From contig JAPTYO010000020.1 of NCBI GenBank assembly GCA_036873135.1, forward strand, positions 6,130,081-6,194,080: a DNA stretch of 64,000 nucleotides, given 5' to 3'. The number at the start of each line of letters is the position of its first letter. Positions within the stretch are counted from its first letter, which is position 1. The stretch is from Clarkia xantiana subsp. parviflora. Taxonomy: Eukaryota > Streptophyta > Magnoliopsida > Myrtales > Onagraceae. Position numbers and translations under genes: made by a program. Shown here piece by piece: positions 22,498-34,935 of this stretch. The notes under the pieces were generated by a model. That model was not told where the DNA came from. It saw only the letters and a list, made by a program, of their open reading frames with translations, and did no database searches.

Positions 22498-23941
22498 TTA
22501 AGCCCTACGTAATCCAAGCAGTTTTACGTGCTTTTCAAAAATCTCCCTACGTAACAGCTTAGTTAAAGGGTCTGCGACCATATTGTCTGTAGGCAAGTAT
22601 TCTAAAGTAATTATGTCTTCTTCCAGAACAGATTTAGCATAATTGTATTTCACATCAATGTGCTTTGTCCTACTATGGTACATTGGATTCTTAATTGCCG
22701 CAATGGCCGTCTGACTGTCGGAGTATACCTTCACAGGTTTACTCTTCTTGTCGGTGCCAATTAATGCAGTAAGAATCATTTTCAGCCAGACCGCTTCTTG
22801 TGCGTTTTTGGAGAGGGCAACGAATTTCGATTCCATAGTGGAAAACGCGACACAAGATTGCTTCTTGCTAACCCATGATATGGCAGCATTAGCAAGGAGA
22901 AAAACTCCTTCTGTGGTGGACTTACGATCATCCGGATCGCCACCGTGGTCGGCGTCACTATAACCAGTTAATTCGAGTTGATCGCCCTCATAGCACAAAA
23001 TGTAGTCGGCAGTACCTTTCAGATATCTGATAATTAATTTTACGTCCTTTAGATGTTGATAACTAGGATCTGATTGGAATCTTGCTACTAGGCCCACAAC
23101 GTAACAGATGTCTGGCCGAGTACAGAGCATGGCGTACATTAGACTCCCTACCATGCTCAGGTACTCTGCATTCTTCATATTTTCACGCTCCTGCTGGTTT
23201 TTCGGGTCATCACGCTTCGATAGCGCGCACCCAAACACAACCTGCGTATCCACGGGTTTAGCATCCAGCATTCTGAATCTTTTCAACAATTTGTTGATAT
23301 ATGATTCCTGAGATAGACATAATCTCTGGGTGGCACGATCTCGGGCAATTTTGATGCCTAAGATGTACGTAGCCTCTCCCATGTCTTTTATCTCGAATGC
23401 TGATGCTAACCAGGACTTTGATTTATCCATGAAACTCACGTCGTTCGCAGCAATGAGTATGTCATCAGTATAGTGTTATGATGATATACTTAGACCCGGA
23501 GGTCTTGGTGTATACGCAGGGATGCTCGTGAAGATTCACGAATCCGCATCCGACGATTTCCTCGTGGAATCTGCGATACCATTGCCGAGACGATTGTTTA
23601 AGGTCGTATACAGATCTTTAGAGTCTGCAAACTTTACGTTCTTTGCAAGGAGTAATGAAACCCTCCGGCTGCTCCATATAGATCTCTTCTTCCGGGTTTC
23701 TATTGAGGAATGCGGTCTTAACATCCATTTGATGTAGCTCTAGATCAAGACTAGCAACTAGGGCAAGGATGGCCCTTACTGCGGTGTAACGCACAGTTGG
23801 TGAGTATGTTTTATCAAAGTCCACTCCGTGGATTTGGGTATATCCTTTCGCAATTATTCGAGTTTTGCACCACTCGAAATTTCCTCCCGAAGTGAATTCT
23901 AAGATTTCACTTTCTAGTTCTGTGGTTAACAGATAAATCAA
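22498..23941 (-). pseudogene. Copia RT-RNase H of element B
   Basis: On the - strand the RT begins near 23941 (RIIAKGYTQIHGVDFDKTYSP, then LELHQMDVKTAFLNRNPEEE). It breaks near 23625. A 313-codon open frame then covers 23439-22498: the palm end, connection region (EYLSMVGSLMYAMLCTRPD) and an intact-looking RNase H (GYSDADHGGDPDDRKSTT, VYSDSQTAIAA, and the end LRREIFEKHVKLLGLRRA). At the catalytic YVDD (about 23460-23475) two bases are missing compared with copia A, which shifts the frame right at the active site. The 3' half is better preserved than in copia A. Confidence 0.92.
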
Positions 23942-23980
23942 CTAAAGACTAAAACTGAATTAGTTCTTATTTAGGAAATT

Positions 23981-24400
23981 TCACCCTCCATTGTTTTCCT
24001 CCATTCCCTTGTTTTGAGGTCCTTCCTTTGCTTGCTGAACCGTCACTGGTTCAAAAACGAACATCAAGATGTTTAAAACATCTTGTTTGATGGGATACTT
24101 CTCGTAAGAAGTTTGTTGCCTTTGATTATGTCTAGGCACGTTAATCCCATGTTTTAGTCTGATCGTTACTCCCACTCGAAATAATGCTTCTTATCGGGGC
24201 ATTACTCCCATTGGAAACAATGGTGGTGGTTGAACTTACTTGGAATAACCTCTCGGTTTCGGGATTCTACCTCCGAGATATATTCTTCGATCACTAGGAT
24301 CTGGAACCGAGTTGGTTGTTCCACTCCCACTAGGAAAAATGGGTAGTTGAAATAGTTCATTATCATGATTATCAGGTCCGACTTGATTCGCATTTTGAAA
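23981..24400 (-). pseudogene. Linker upstream of RT, copia B
   Basis: It is the reversed counterpart of 7110-7480 in copia A, with repeated 'cccactcgaa'-type words. Frames are broken. Confidence 0.4.
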
Positions 24401-25990
24401 TTTAGTGATGATTATGTGTGAGGGGGAGTGAGCCCTCTCACTGGATTTATTATGAATATGTTTCCATCATCATTTACCAAATCAATCACTTATGCTATAT
24501 CAATTCTCCCACTCGAAGTAAGTGGGACCTGAGAATCTCCATCAACCATCTGTTAACTCAATCAGTAATAGCTTGTTTCGTTCTGCAAAACGTTGGAAAT
24601 TCATCCTCAAACCTTTATAATGTGTCATGTTTATCCACGAAACCATTGTTCCAGGCTAATTTTAAAACTCGTATTCTTCGCGAGTAGTGCGTACTCTTAA
24701 TGAATACTCGTTTTAATGCGCAAATTAATGCGTCTTTGTGATAAGGTTTTACCCGAATCATTCATTAGCTTTTATGGTAACGTGTTAACCAATTTTGCCA
24801 GAACATAGTGTTTTATATTAGTGTGAGTTCAATTAATCTCATCTCGCAGGAACAATTAATGTGCAACTCTAACATTATGTAGTTCTGAACTATGTTTCTT
24901 GAAGTGTTTAATGAATGCTTTTAGCCAAACTTTTCGTTCAAGGCTAATGGTGGGAGAGTCGTTTTACCGACTACTTCTTTTCGTTTATTTAACTCATCCA
25001 TAGATTTATCTATCTTACGACCATGCATTTAAGCTGTTGCTTTTAATGCCATGGTTGATATTCTAATTAGATTGTAGTAGCTGGAAGGCTTACATAACAT
25101 CTAAGTAGTTATCAATGAGTTATATCTGAAGAATTACAAACGAAAATTCCGCATTCATAAAAATACTTTGATTATTAAATTCGTATTCTAAAACGATGTG
25201 TCCCGTCTTTCGAGGTGACATGCGCCTCGCGCATACCCGGTTAAAAACCGTGGTTTTTGAGAATAGTTTTAGTCTCCAAATTTAAAAGCAAAATCAGTTT
25301 TAAACATGCACATTATTTGGGGATATGTCATTTAATAGAGTACTAACAAACAAGATGAGTTAAGTCGGTCTGCCCTTTTAGAATTACTTGATCGATGGAT
25401 TTATTCAGTTCAGTTTGACATGATTGAGATGACAGAGTATGTGAATCGTTTCGTCTTATTCGACCACTTTTACCTGGCCGAAATTTTGGTTCTAACCCGT
25501 AGGTTTGAATTATCGTTTCGGATCATTCCCTTTGACCGGAACGTTAAATTGATAAGCAAATTGTGCTTCAAATCGAGCAACAATTTCTTTATTCAATATC
25601 TCCAAATTTCAAAATAATAAAAAAATTTAGTAATTCAGACGAACAATGAACGATAAATGACAATAGTAGGGTTCTTGATCTGAAAGTCTCATGTTCGATC
25701 CATACATATCTTAACTTTAAGTCATGTTGAACATCACATCTGATTAAATTCACTAGTGAATCATATCAAATGTTTTGTGTTCAAATAAAGCGTTTCACGG
25801 TTTTATATACATATCATACGAGGCGTGTTTTAGACGCACTTTAATAACGGGGTTTGACCCACCGGATTATCGTATAAAACCTTTTACGGTCTAGTTCACT
25901 TCATGATATATGGATCACAATTGACTTCAGATGATCTCTTGTGGTGAGCTGAGAAGGTTGTCGCTTCACTGCCTTGGTTCCTTTGCTTAA
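24401..25990 (-). other. Non-coding stretch of copia B where protease and integrase are expected
   Basis: No protease or integrase motif is readable in any - strand frame. It is homologous to 5719-7139 in copia A. Confidence 0.5.
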
Positions 25991-26476
25991 CTAGACTCAA
26001 GGTTATTGAATCATGTCAATGTAAGGCAATCTTATAAATCTTTTCCATGTTGACCTTTCATTACGAAGGTCTTGAACGGATTTTTCACCGGCATCCATGG
26101 ACAAAGAAAAGAACATCACATTCAACCGAAACATTTCTAGCTTCAGCATCCTTACTTCTAGCGAGGCAGATGCAAAGGAACACCAAGCTTTGTCATTGTC
26201 TGGTTGCAATTGAAGTCTTCTTCAACCCCCTTAAACCAGGGTTGAATGTATCACCATATATGCATTCATTATCAAAGAACCTACTCCAATTCTTGGGAAA
26301 TAAACTATCACGTTCATCTCTCATTGTCAAAATCATACGAACTACCATATTCATTCATAGCTGTCCTCTCTGCTTTCCGGAATCGTAGCAGAGGAGTCTA
26401 ATACATATTCCTTATGTTCATCATAATTTATACCATCAAGATTGCAAGGTTCATAGAAGCGTACCGAATTAGCCTT
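25991..26476 (-). pseudogene. gag remnant of copia B
   Basis: On the - strand the sequence at 26476-26400 reads like the copia A gag start (FYEPCNLDGINYDE), but the initiator ATG is AAG at 26476-26474. Downstream frames are broken. A short open stretch lies at 26209-26003. Confidence 0.55.
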
Positions 26477-28590
26477 GAAAACTAATACATTGATAATTAT
26501 GCAAGTTCAGGAAGACAACAACATTTTGACAGAATTGCAAACATCGGATTATCTATTATGATGGAATACGACGAATAGTGATTCTTCAGTCACTAAACCA
26601 AACCAACCTTCAGTAAACCGAGGAAGGGGGTGTCGTGAAAGAATTCACACTATTGGCGTTTTCAATCTAATAGATCAGTCTTTTGAAAACGGTTATTCTA
26701 TTGCGAATTACCGGAACGGAAATTTTCAAATAAGCATACCCGATCTTGGCTTTCCCTAGGCCCTTATGATTTTGTAAAATTATCCGATAATTTACGCATG
26801 CATATTTATAATTATACTACATCTAGCAAATCATCATACCATGCCATAAATATCAGACACAACATGCTTACGCGTCGTTCGTCTAATGTTCCTAGCATAC
26901 ACAATTCTACGTAAAGTAAATTATCACATGCGTTCTATTGTGAACATCCTAGCATACGCGTTAAAACATGCAATATCCGCACACATCATGTATAATTGGC
27001 GTCTGGAATTTTCGGTTTTATAAAACGCTTTGAAAATATTAGGGGTTGTTTTGCAATTCATGCTTACAATCAATCATGTGAATTTCTAGACATGGATTCT
27101 AGGCACTTTCAATCAGCATAGCATGTCTATCCTATTGCGCAAACCATATATTTAAATCCCATAGCTCAATGCTCACAATATAATATCCAGCTAGCTTGAC
27201 TAAGTCAAGACGACAGTTCTAATTATATCAAAATATATGATGCAGAAAGTAAACAATTACAAATCAGCTCACTAATTTAATCCAGCCCAAAAAACATGCA
27301 AGTCCGAGATCCATCCCCATAATCGAAACTAGGCATTAGAGTTTTGACTGAAACCGTGTATTAAAACACAAACCCTAAGAGCACTGTTTAGGTTAATTTT
27401 AAAGTTCGAAAACATTTTGGATTTAAAATTTGACATCCTATTTTATTGAACAATTTAAAATTTCCAAAAATTTTAAAGTGGTTCGGTCCAAATTTTAAAA
27501 TCCGGTTCAAGTCGGCCTGATTTAAAAATCTGGTTTTGTTCGAAACGGTTCAATAAAATAGGATTGTGGTTCGGTTCATCACCCAAAACTGTTTAGGTTA
27601 TGTTCAATTTAGTTACTACGGTCCGACCCGACCCGACTAGGTCGACCTGATTAAGAAAACCCGGATTGGTTTTATCCTTTCTGGTTTAGCAATTGGACCG
27701 GCCCATAAACCCTAGGGTTCGGCCGAAATATGTCTTGTGGGCTAAGTAGGATTTTAAAGATCACTAAAAACTTAACTTAGCCACCAAGAAATATTAATTA
27801 TTTAAAATAATTTCCAATATTGCTAATATATATATATAATTCGGCACATATATTATTAATATATATAAATATTGTCAATATTCTATCTATAAGATGTAAA
27901 TCAATTAACAATATAAACATATATATATAATTTTCGGCCAAATCTCTATATATATATATATATAAATATTGTCAAAAATATATTTAGGGATAAAATATAT
28001 AGACAATATATCTTCTTAATATTTTTAAGTAACTAAATCCTATCAATATATCTTTATCCCTATCATTTAGCTATATATATTGATAGTTAATATCTTTTAC
28101 AATATTATATTATAAACCTATCCATATTTTCCAACTTATAGATATATAGTTACCTATTAATAAAATTTAAAAATGGCAACATATATATTTTTATATTAGT
28201 GCCGAAATTTTAATAACTTGGTGACCAAGAAAATTAATCGTTTTACATTAAATACCCCTAGGGTTTTCGGCACAAACACAAAAATTTGGAAAAGTTGTCA
28301 AATTTTAAGATCAAATACTACCTTGATCAAGAATCCAAATAGTGTTCTTGATAAAACTCATGGTGTTCTTGAAGATTATGAACATCAAACTCAAATACAT
28401 AACAAAATTTTCGGTTTTGATCCTACAAAACACATAAATTTCGAAATTTTAAGTTTTTAAAGATCAAACACATGATTTCATGTTGAAAATTTCGGAACAC
28501 ATATTGATGTTCATCAACCTAAAAATATCGGATCCTTCATAGATTCAAGAACATCAGTTTATAAAAAAAAAAATTAAGAACTCCTAACCT
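26477..28590 (-). other. AT-rich leader of copia B
   Basis: This is the counterpart of 1885-4064. It has AT-rich tracts (for example around 27820-28100) and a GGTTCGG-rich part at 27480-27690. No coding signal was found. Confidence 0.7.
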
Positions 28591-28591
28591 T

Positions 28592-28603
28592 GCTCTGATA
28601 CCA
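28592..28603 (-). promoter_or_regulatory. Primer binding site of copia B
   Basis: The + strand reads GCTCTGATACCA, the exact complement of TGGTATCAGAGC, immediately inside the 5' LTR. Confidence 0.9.
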
Positions 28604-28604
28604 C

Positions 28605-29168
28605 TGTTGGATTACGGGGACGTAATACTACGGAATGCTAAACGTGTACAAGCAAGAAATCTAATCTACACAGCGGAATTAGTACACATACCTTTTAGCT
28701 TTCCTGCCCAAGAACGATGTGGAGGGAGTTTTGATCCTCCGGTCGGAACCACGTGCAAGTTCTTCGTTAGAAGAAATCCCACGCGATGTAGCTCCACAAC
28801 AAGACCTCTGATCGATTCTTCAACGTAGATGGAACCTCGGACTTGATAATGATGGTGCCGAAAATATAGACTAAGGGAAACAAGTGTTCTCAATGTAGAT
28901 CCTTGTTATTATGAATGAGTGAATAAACCCTTAGCAGACACCCCAATATATAGTAATGGTGGAGTTGCCAAAAGGCAACTCCAACCAATGTGGTACTATA
29001 GGCCGGCCGAATTGCATGTTAAAGGGGTAGGCCCAATTTTGGGCCTCCCTTGTCAATTACTAATTGGATTTGGCACAATTAGCCCAATATGACACTTACC
29101 CAATTTAACCTAGGTAAATCCTTAATTAACGGGCTCTTATTACGGCGCCACGTCACCATATGCTAACA
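28605..29168 (-). repeat. 5' LTR of copia B
   Basis: This uninterrupted 564-bp copy starts (+ strand) TGTTGGATTACGG and ends ATATGCTAACA. It serves as the reference for the split copy at 19016-21376. Confidence 0.92.
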
Positions 29169-29623
29169 CGGGATTGTTTAACAACCCCGACCTCTGGATT
29201 ACGTCTAGAAATGCGCGTGACTCCTATATACGTGCATACGGCACGTGTCGGACTCTCCGACGTCAACTCCTTACTCGTCCACGTCCGGTTCACTTTTTCA
29301 CAATTAAACCGACGTTGGACCGTTCAAAACCCGGTCTAATTTCAGGGTTTCCTATAAATAGGGGCGTTGATCATTCATTTAACAAATAAGTTGATGTCGA
29401 AGCTCTGACCTCTCTCTAAACTTTCTCTCTCTAGAATCCTAATTTAAGCTTCGGAGTGGGCTCATCGCACTCCACCCCCCCCCCCTCTGCGTGTTGTGCG
29501 ATACTGCATCTCGTGCAGGTATCTGAAGACCCACGTATCCCGGAACATGCGAAGACCCGCTACCTCGACGACCCGTAGCGCATACATCAGGACCCAACTC
29601 TCCACTGAGGGAAGGATCCAACA

Positions 29624-29642
29624 CTTTGGCGTCGTCCGCGAG
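29624..29642 (+). promoter_or_regulatory. Primer binding site region of element C
   Basis: CTTTGGCGTCGTCCGCGAG directly follows the 5' LTR. TTTGGCGCCGTC-type sequences are the usual primer sites of Tat-group gypsy elements; element F has TTTGGCGCCATATG in the same place. Confidence 0.75.
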
Positions 29643-29676
29643 ACACAAACACAACAAGTCATACACTACTGACAGC

Positions 29677-31127
29677 AATGACGAGCAACCATCCGCCTCC
29701 CGATAACCCGGATATGGCAAGAAAAGAAGGTCTAAGACGATAAAAAATGGAAGGCTACTGCGGAAGCATCCAAGCAAGCAACACCAAGAAGGAATCAAGC
29801 AGGTCCTTCCTACATCCCCGAGGCCGTATCCACAGCCTCTTCTGTGCCGTCTCTAAACGCACAACAGGAGCATACCGCCCAAACAAATGAGCCACCACTA
29901 GGGTTCGAACGCAGAGCCCACAGAGAATAGGAACAACCTCAGGGTAGAGGCACCCAAGGTGCTCAGACAGCCCCTACATTAATGCCTGCAATGATGGCAG
30001 CAATCGAAGAGCTCCTGGCCTTCGGAGAAAACCTAATGAATCAAGGCTATGCGCCTCCACCACCACTACCCCCACCACCTCCGCCACCACCTGCTCAAGC
30101 ATACCCTGCACCGGGAACAATATCTCACGACACTCCCTGAGGAGAAGCCCCAATGCCACAGGGAGGACAGCCTCCAGCTGCCAACCCACATTACTATTAT
30201 GCAGAGCCACAAGGATCTCGCTCTAATGCAACTTACTATGAAAGGCCACACCCAACCGAATCATAGCAACCAAATTTCAGGAATGAGCAACCAGGCAGGG
30301 GGGATTCTCAAAACCAACAGAGCTGGGGACGTGACAACAGCAGAAACCCAAATAACATTTGGGGGATGCCAGGGAGGAATGACAATGTCCCCATTACAGG
30401 ACTGACATCCAAAGCCTTGGAGGCTCTTATAGAGCAGAAGTTTAAGCAATCAAAAGTCAGGCCAATGCATGTCCTGGCTGATTGCGTAAGCCACCCATTC
30501 ACCAAGGAGATGTTGTATGACAGGGTTTCGGGAATCCTAAACAATATCAGAATTGAGAAATACTCGGGAAAATGTGATCATATCGAGCATGTACAACAGC
30601 ATGAAGCATCATTGCTAGGGAGAACAACAAACCCAAACCATGTAGCGGTTACGTTCCCGCAAACCTTAGGAGGTTCAGCGGCACTGTTTTTTCTCCCTTC
30701 CTAATGAAAGTGTCAGCTCCTGACCTTACCTAAAAGGAAAGTTCATCCAGAGGTACATGGGTGAACGCATGTTGCTCAAGGATGCAAACGCGCTAGACGA
30801 CGTGAAGCAGTAGTATGATGAATCTTTGGCGAATTACTACATCCGCTTCAACCAGAATATTGCAGACATCCAGACAAACTTGTCTTAGCACGATATAATT
30901 CAGGTATTCATAAGGAACTTGGGCCGTTTAGGTTTCTCCTTGGGTGAAAAAATGTCAAAGCGTCCGGTAGAAACTCTGGAGGAGTTGGCCTCACGCGTCA
31001 AAGAGTTCGTGGACTTCGAAAGGTTTAGGGCAAGAGCTAAGGCAAGACTGAACGCGGAGCACAACAAAGACAACAAAAAGGCCGGTCAAGCCGAGCACCC
31101 CCAAGGAAACCAACCGCAAAGGCAGTG
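29677..31127 (+). pseudogene. gag of gypsy element C
   Basis: The reading begins near MTSNHPPPDNPDMARK (29677) and is broken by stops. A Pro-rich section (PPPPLPPPPPPPPAQAY near 30055-30100) is followed by an open stretch at 30366-30704 with ALIEQKFKQ and IRIEKYSGKCDHIEHVQQ. This last phrase is the usual start of the Ty3 gag core (Y.G..D...H....). Further on come YYIRFNQNI and, in the open stretch 30919-31128, ETLEELASRVKEFVDFERFR, the C-terminal part of the retrotransposon gag domain. At least five stops or shifts separate them. No zinc knuckle occurs here, but one occurs at 32814-33014 after the protease. Confidence 0.8.
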
Positions 31128-31479
31128 ACAACCACAGCCTAAGCGACCTGCCCAGGAAGGCTTCCAGAAACCGAAGGAGGTAAACACGCAAACCTTATCT
31201 CGCTGAATGCACCCTTGTCGGTGATCTTGAAAGAGATGAAGGAAAATAATCTCTGGAAAGAGCCAAACAACTGACAAAAAGACCATTTGGGAAAATAAAT
31301 GGAAAAGTGGTGTGCAAACCATGAAGTCAGTGGGCGAAACCGACAACTGTTTCAGCCTAAGAATGCGTATCAACAATGTTATCTTGCGTTGAGAGTTAAA
31401 ACACTATGTCGATCAAGGTGACAACACCCCCACAAAGCATCAAGGAGAACTCTCAAAGAAAAGCAAAGGAAAAGAAAAG

Positions 31480-32154
31480 ATGTATGAAAATCAACCTCCT
31501 CCTAAACGGGGTGTGATATACGTCATACATGGAGGACCAGCTGCCCGTGGCCAGGGTTCACACTCATGGAATGTCTATGCCTCCCAGGCAGAGACACATC
31601 CAAAGTACGGCAAGCGACCAAGGGGTGATCATGAAGATCTGTTCATCGTGTTTTCTAAAGAAGACATGAGACATATCGTATACCCCCATGACGACGCACT
31701 CGTCATCACCATGCCTATCGCGGAGTACGACGTCAAACGAATTCTCTTTGACGGAGGAAGCTCTGCATACATCCTAACTATAAAGGTGATAGAACAGATT
31801 GGTTGCACAAAGGCTGACTTGAGCCATGGAACATTCCCATTAATCAGCTTTGCGGGTGCTGCAACATACACCCTAGGTACAATCATACTCCCGGTAACAC
31901 TGGGAGAAGGCTGGACAAAGTTAGACATTAACGTCAACTTTGTTGTGGTTGAAACTCTAGGGGCGAATAATGGGATATTGGGAAGAACAACCATAAATCC
32001 TTATAAAATAGTGTCATCCACAGCGCACCAAAAGCTGAAGTTCCCGACAAGGAATGGAGTTGGAGAAATCCTGGGAGACCAAATTGCAGCACACCAGTGC
32101 TATGTAAACGCCCTAAGGCGTAAACAACAACTCTTCATAGCCATGATAAGGTAG
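31480..32154 (+). CDS. Aspartic protease of gypsy element C
   Basis: An open frame of 224 codons. Near residue 90 it reads YDVKRILFDGGSSAYIL, the retropepsin active site in its Tat-group form (D-G-G-S-S). It continues FAGAATYTLGTIILPVTL, then VVVETLGANNGILGRTTIN, the conserved Y/N-N-(A/G)-I-L-G-R segment that closes the fold, and KLKFPTRNGVGEILGDQ. It lies 350 bp after gag, and RT, which would normally follow, is absent. It would process the element's own Gag. The frame is uninterrupted, unlike everything around it, but no initiation context in the element supports separate translation. Confidence 0.85.
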   Translation: MYENQPPPKRGVIYVIHGGPAARGQGSHSWNVYASQAETHPKYGKRPRGDHEDLFIVFSKEDMRHIVYPHDDALVITMPIAEYDVKRILFDGGSSAYILTIKVIEQIGCTKADLSHGTFPLISFAGAATYTLGTIILPVTLGEGWTKLDINVNFVVVETLGANNGILGRTTINPYKIVSSTAHQKLKFPTRNGVGEILGDQIAAHQCYVNALRRKQQLFIAMIR

Positions 32155-32159
32155 GATAT

Positions 32160-33014
32160 TCCCAAGCAAGAAGAAGACAAGCAGGTAGAAGAAGCATTTC
32201 TTGAACAACTCTTCAAGCCTACACGGCTGACAAGTGATGAACAAGTCCCGAAACCGCATAGTGTTTGGGACATCAAGCAGGAGGATGATGAGCCAACCCT
32301 GGAATACTATAGGCGCTTCGCGCTATATGCAGCTCTGATGGGGGCAACCAAGGATGCGGTGATCAACGTGTTCTTCATCAACTCGAACGCACAATCCTTC
32401 CTCCTACTTAGAAGAGAATACGGTTGGAGGACCACTCAGTCAATGAGTGACCTCAAGGAAAAACTCGAAAGAGCAGTCACTTGTGAACATGATATGGGGT
32501 GGAGCAAACCACCCGCAGGCCAAGGAGAGGTACTCTTTCAGCAAGGCACAAGCAGGATCAACGTGTTCTTCATCAACTCAAACGCACGATCCTTCCTCCT
32601 ACTTGGAAGAGAATACGGTTGGAGGACCACTCAGTCAATGAGTGACCTCAAGGAAAAACTCGAAAGAGCAGTCGCTTGTGAACATGAACTGGGGTGGAGC
32701 AAACCACCCGCAGGCTAGGGAGAGGTACTCTTTCAGCAAGGCAAAGCAGAAGCACACTTGACGGTCCAGAATATTCATTTACGCCTCTGAACACAGAGGT
32801 CGAATAGCTGTTTGTGAGCATCATGCAAAACAAGCTACCCCCCCGGGAAACACCACATGCGTTTCTAGGAACCGACATCATGCATTGGTGCAAATTCCAC
32901 AACGCCTGCGGTCACAACACAAACGACTGTCTCATTCCGCGAGTTGAAATCGAAGAAATGATAGCCCTTGGAGCTCTACAACATCGTGTGGCGTGTACCC
33001 ACCACTCCACGTGA
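32160..33014 (+). pseudogene. Second gag-like block and zinc knuckle of element C
   Basis: Right after the protease the frame reads DDEPTLEYYRRFALYAALMG and later SDLKEKLERAVTCEHDMGW, resembling the C-terminal half of a Ty3 gag domain. A 195-bp in-frame direct duplication follows (32362-32556 and 32557-about 32745). At 32814-33014 comes a knuckle-like CKFHNACGHNTNDC followed by EIEEMIALGAL, the standard ending of Tat-group gag proteins. Gag-type sequence after the protease is out of the usual order; it could be a relic of a second element or a rearrangement. Confidence 0.6.
32362..32745 (+). repeat. 195-bp in-frame tandem duplication
   Basis: Both units start ATCAACGTGTTCTTCATCAA and end near CAGCAAGGCA. 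They are very similar, differing at a few bases, and the period is a multiple of three. Confidence 0.92.
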
Positions 33015-34930
33015 ACAACAGATCGGGAGGCGACAATCACATCCCTCCCCCAATTTCATGCGTTACACACAGCTTTATTCATCCATTTACTTTTTAAGCT
33101 TTAATTTCCTAAGTAGTTTAAGCTCTTAGTAGATTATTTACATATGGGTGATCAGTGACCCTCATCTATCCTGCAATGCAAATACAAGAAGACTAACGAA
33201 GTTAACGTATTTTCGTAGGTACATTACCTCCTTACACTCCCTACTCTGGAATAACACCATGTAGTGGACTATACGCATTAAACATGCACCAACAACACAA
33301 GCTATTACGCTAAACACAACAAACGGCCTTTATATGCCACAAGCATGTAATATTCGACATCAACAACGAATTCTCAATACGCTCTCTTGCACAACATCTA
33401 TCATATCTACTCTATACAAGTACATCCAGAAATTTTTTATTAAGGATTACTTATAAATAAGGATGGCGCGACATCCCCACTCGGGGGCAACCCTATGATT
33501 ACAACATTCATACCTTGGATTTCTCAGCCAAGACTCAACCATCCTCTACGTGGCGCGACATCCTCTATACGATGGCAACCTCACACATTTACATGGCGCG
33601 ACATCCTCTTTACGAGGGCAACCCCATGACATCTTACTAAGGAAAACGACACCCAGTATAGATTATTAAACACTTGGGCATGATTCACCACATAAAGCAT
33701 ATCACGACATCCTTTTCACGAGGGAAACCCCATGAGAACCTACTACTACCCACAAGTAGCGTTCATTATTACGTACCACCTCTCTATGCCAGCACATGGT
33801 GCGAAATCCCTTCTGCAATCGCTGCCACGCACAACGCAGCGAAAAAATCATCAAATATACAAGCCAAGTCTTGTAAAACATTACCTTGACCATGAACAGA
33901 TAACGGAAATAAAACACTTCAACCAAGCAAGTAGTTTCTAGCCACAAACGTCGCCTTGGAGTGGTCCAAGAGACAGGAAAAACTGGAAGTCGTGCAACAC
34001 GATATTGTACAACCCTCTGGAATAACCAGGAAAAGGTGTAGTAGCATCACAGGACAAGTAACTGGACTAAACAGTAGAGCGTCCTGCAACAACGATACGA
34101 CAGGGGTACCCAAAGTACAGAAAATGAAACACTTCAAAATGGCAAGTCGTGTCTTGCTACAACGTCGCTTTGGAATGGCCCAAAAGACGGTATAAACTAC
34201 AAGGCGTATTACACGACCTATGTCAGGTCCCTTTGAATAACAAAGTAGATACGTATTAGCATCACAAGACAAGTAATTGGGTTTGCCAAAAGAACGCCTT
34301 GTAACAACGTTACGCGGGATTACCCCAACTAACAGATGGAAAAACGCTCCAAACCAACAAGTAGCGTCTTGTGACAACGTCGCCTTAGAGTGGACTAAGA
34401 GACGGTAAAAACTAAGGTCTCGCCTTGTCTAGAGATCACATTCACGCATATATAGGAGTCTTGCGCATTACTACCCATAAATGCCAAGTACCGGGATAAC
34501 GGCCTTACACATTACTACCCATAAATGCTAAGGGCCACTCTAAATTCTTACGCATTACTACCCATGAGATGCGCCAAACCAACAACACATGTGTTTAACA
34601 CATATCGAACCCGCAATTCCTTGGTATAACCAAGACGAGCGCGCAATGTAGGGACATATGCTTCGTAACTATAACTACGGATGTTACATCCAATAAGATG
34701 ACGAGTCTTAACTCTACTCTACAGTCCACACCACATGGACAATCATGTAAACAAAGGTATGTAATATTACTACCAAATTATCATTCATTACTAAACCATT
34801 CATGACAGGATCCATACGACAATGTCAAACACAAAAGCATAAGCATAAACGGTTCAAAGGGATAACACCCAAAAATCAACCTCAACCCAACACGGGGAGC
34901 CAAAACTATATACAAAGTTCGGATAAAACT
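33015..34930. repeat. Tandem-repeat region between gag/protease and the antisense ORF, element C
   Basis: No gene was found. Three kinds of array are visible. (1) Four units with GGCGCGACATCC...GGGCAACC at about 33463-33730. (2) About 2.4 units of roughly 213 bp containing ACAACGTCGCCTT, GAGACGGTAAAAACT and AGCATCACAGGACAAGTAA, starting near 33912, 34127 and 34339. (3) About three units with CATTACTACCCATAAATGC at 34466-34570. Elements F and G have unrelated arrays in the same place. Confidence 0.75.
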
Positions 34931-34935
34931 AGCAA

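Larger units (their letters stand above)
19016..29168 (-). mobile_element. Ty1/copia LTR retrotransposon B, defective
   Basis: On the - strand the 5' LTR is 28605-29168 and the 3' LTR is 19016-21376 (interrupted by D). Both begin TGTTGGATTACGG and end ATATGCTAACA when read on the + strand. The primer site TGGTATCAGAGC is complementary to 28592-28603. The perfect duplication is CGGGA. Internal order on the - strand is AT-rich leader, gag remnant, non-coding stretch, linker, RT, RNase H. It is of the same family as copia A. Confidence 0.92.
18839..29623 (+). repeat. 5' LTR of element C, split by copia B (18839-19015 and 29174-29623)
   Basis: The two parts together match 39197-39854, lacking about 29 bp of a hairpin-rich section present in the 3' copy. 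A TATA box TATAAATA lies at 29353-29360. Copia B inserted at CGGGA, which is duplicated at 19011-19015 and 29169-29173. Confidence 0.9.
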
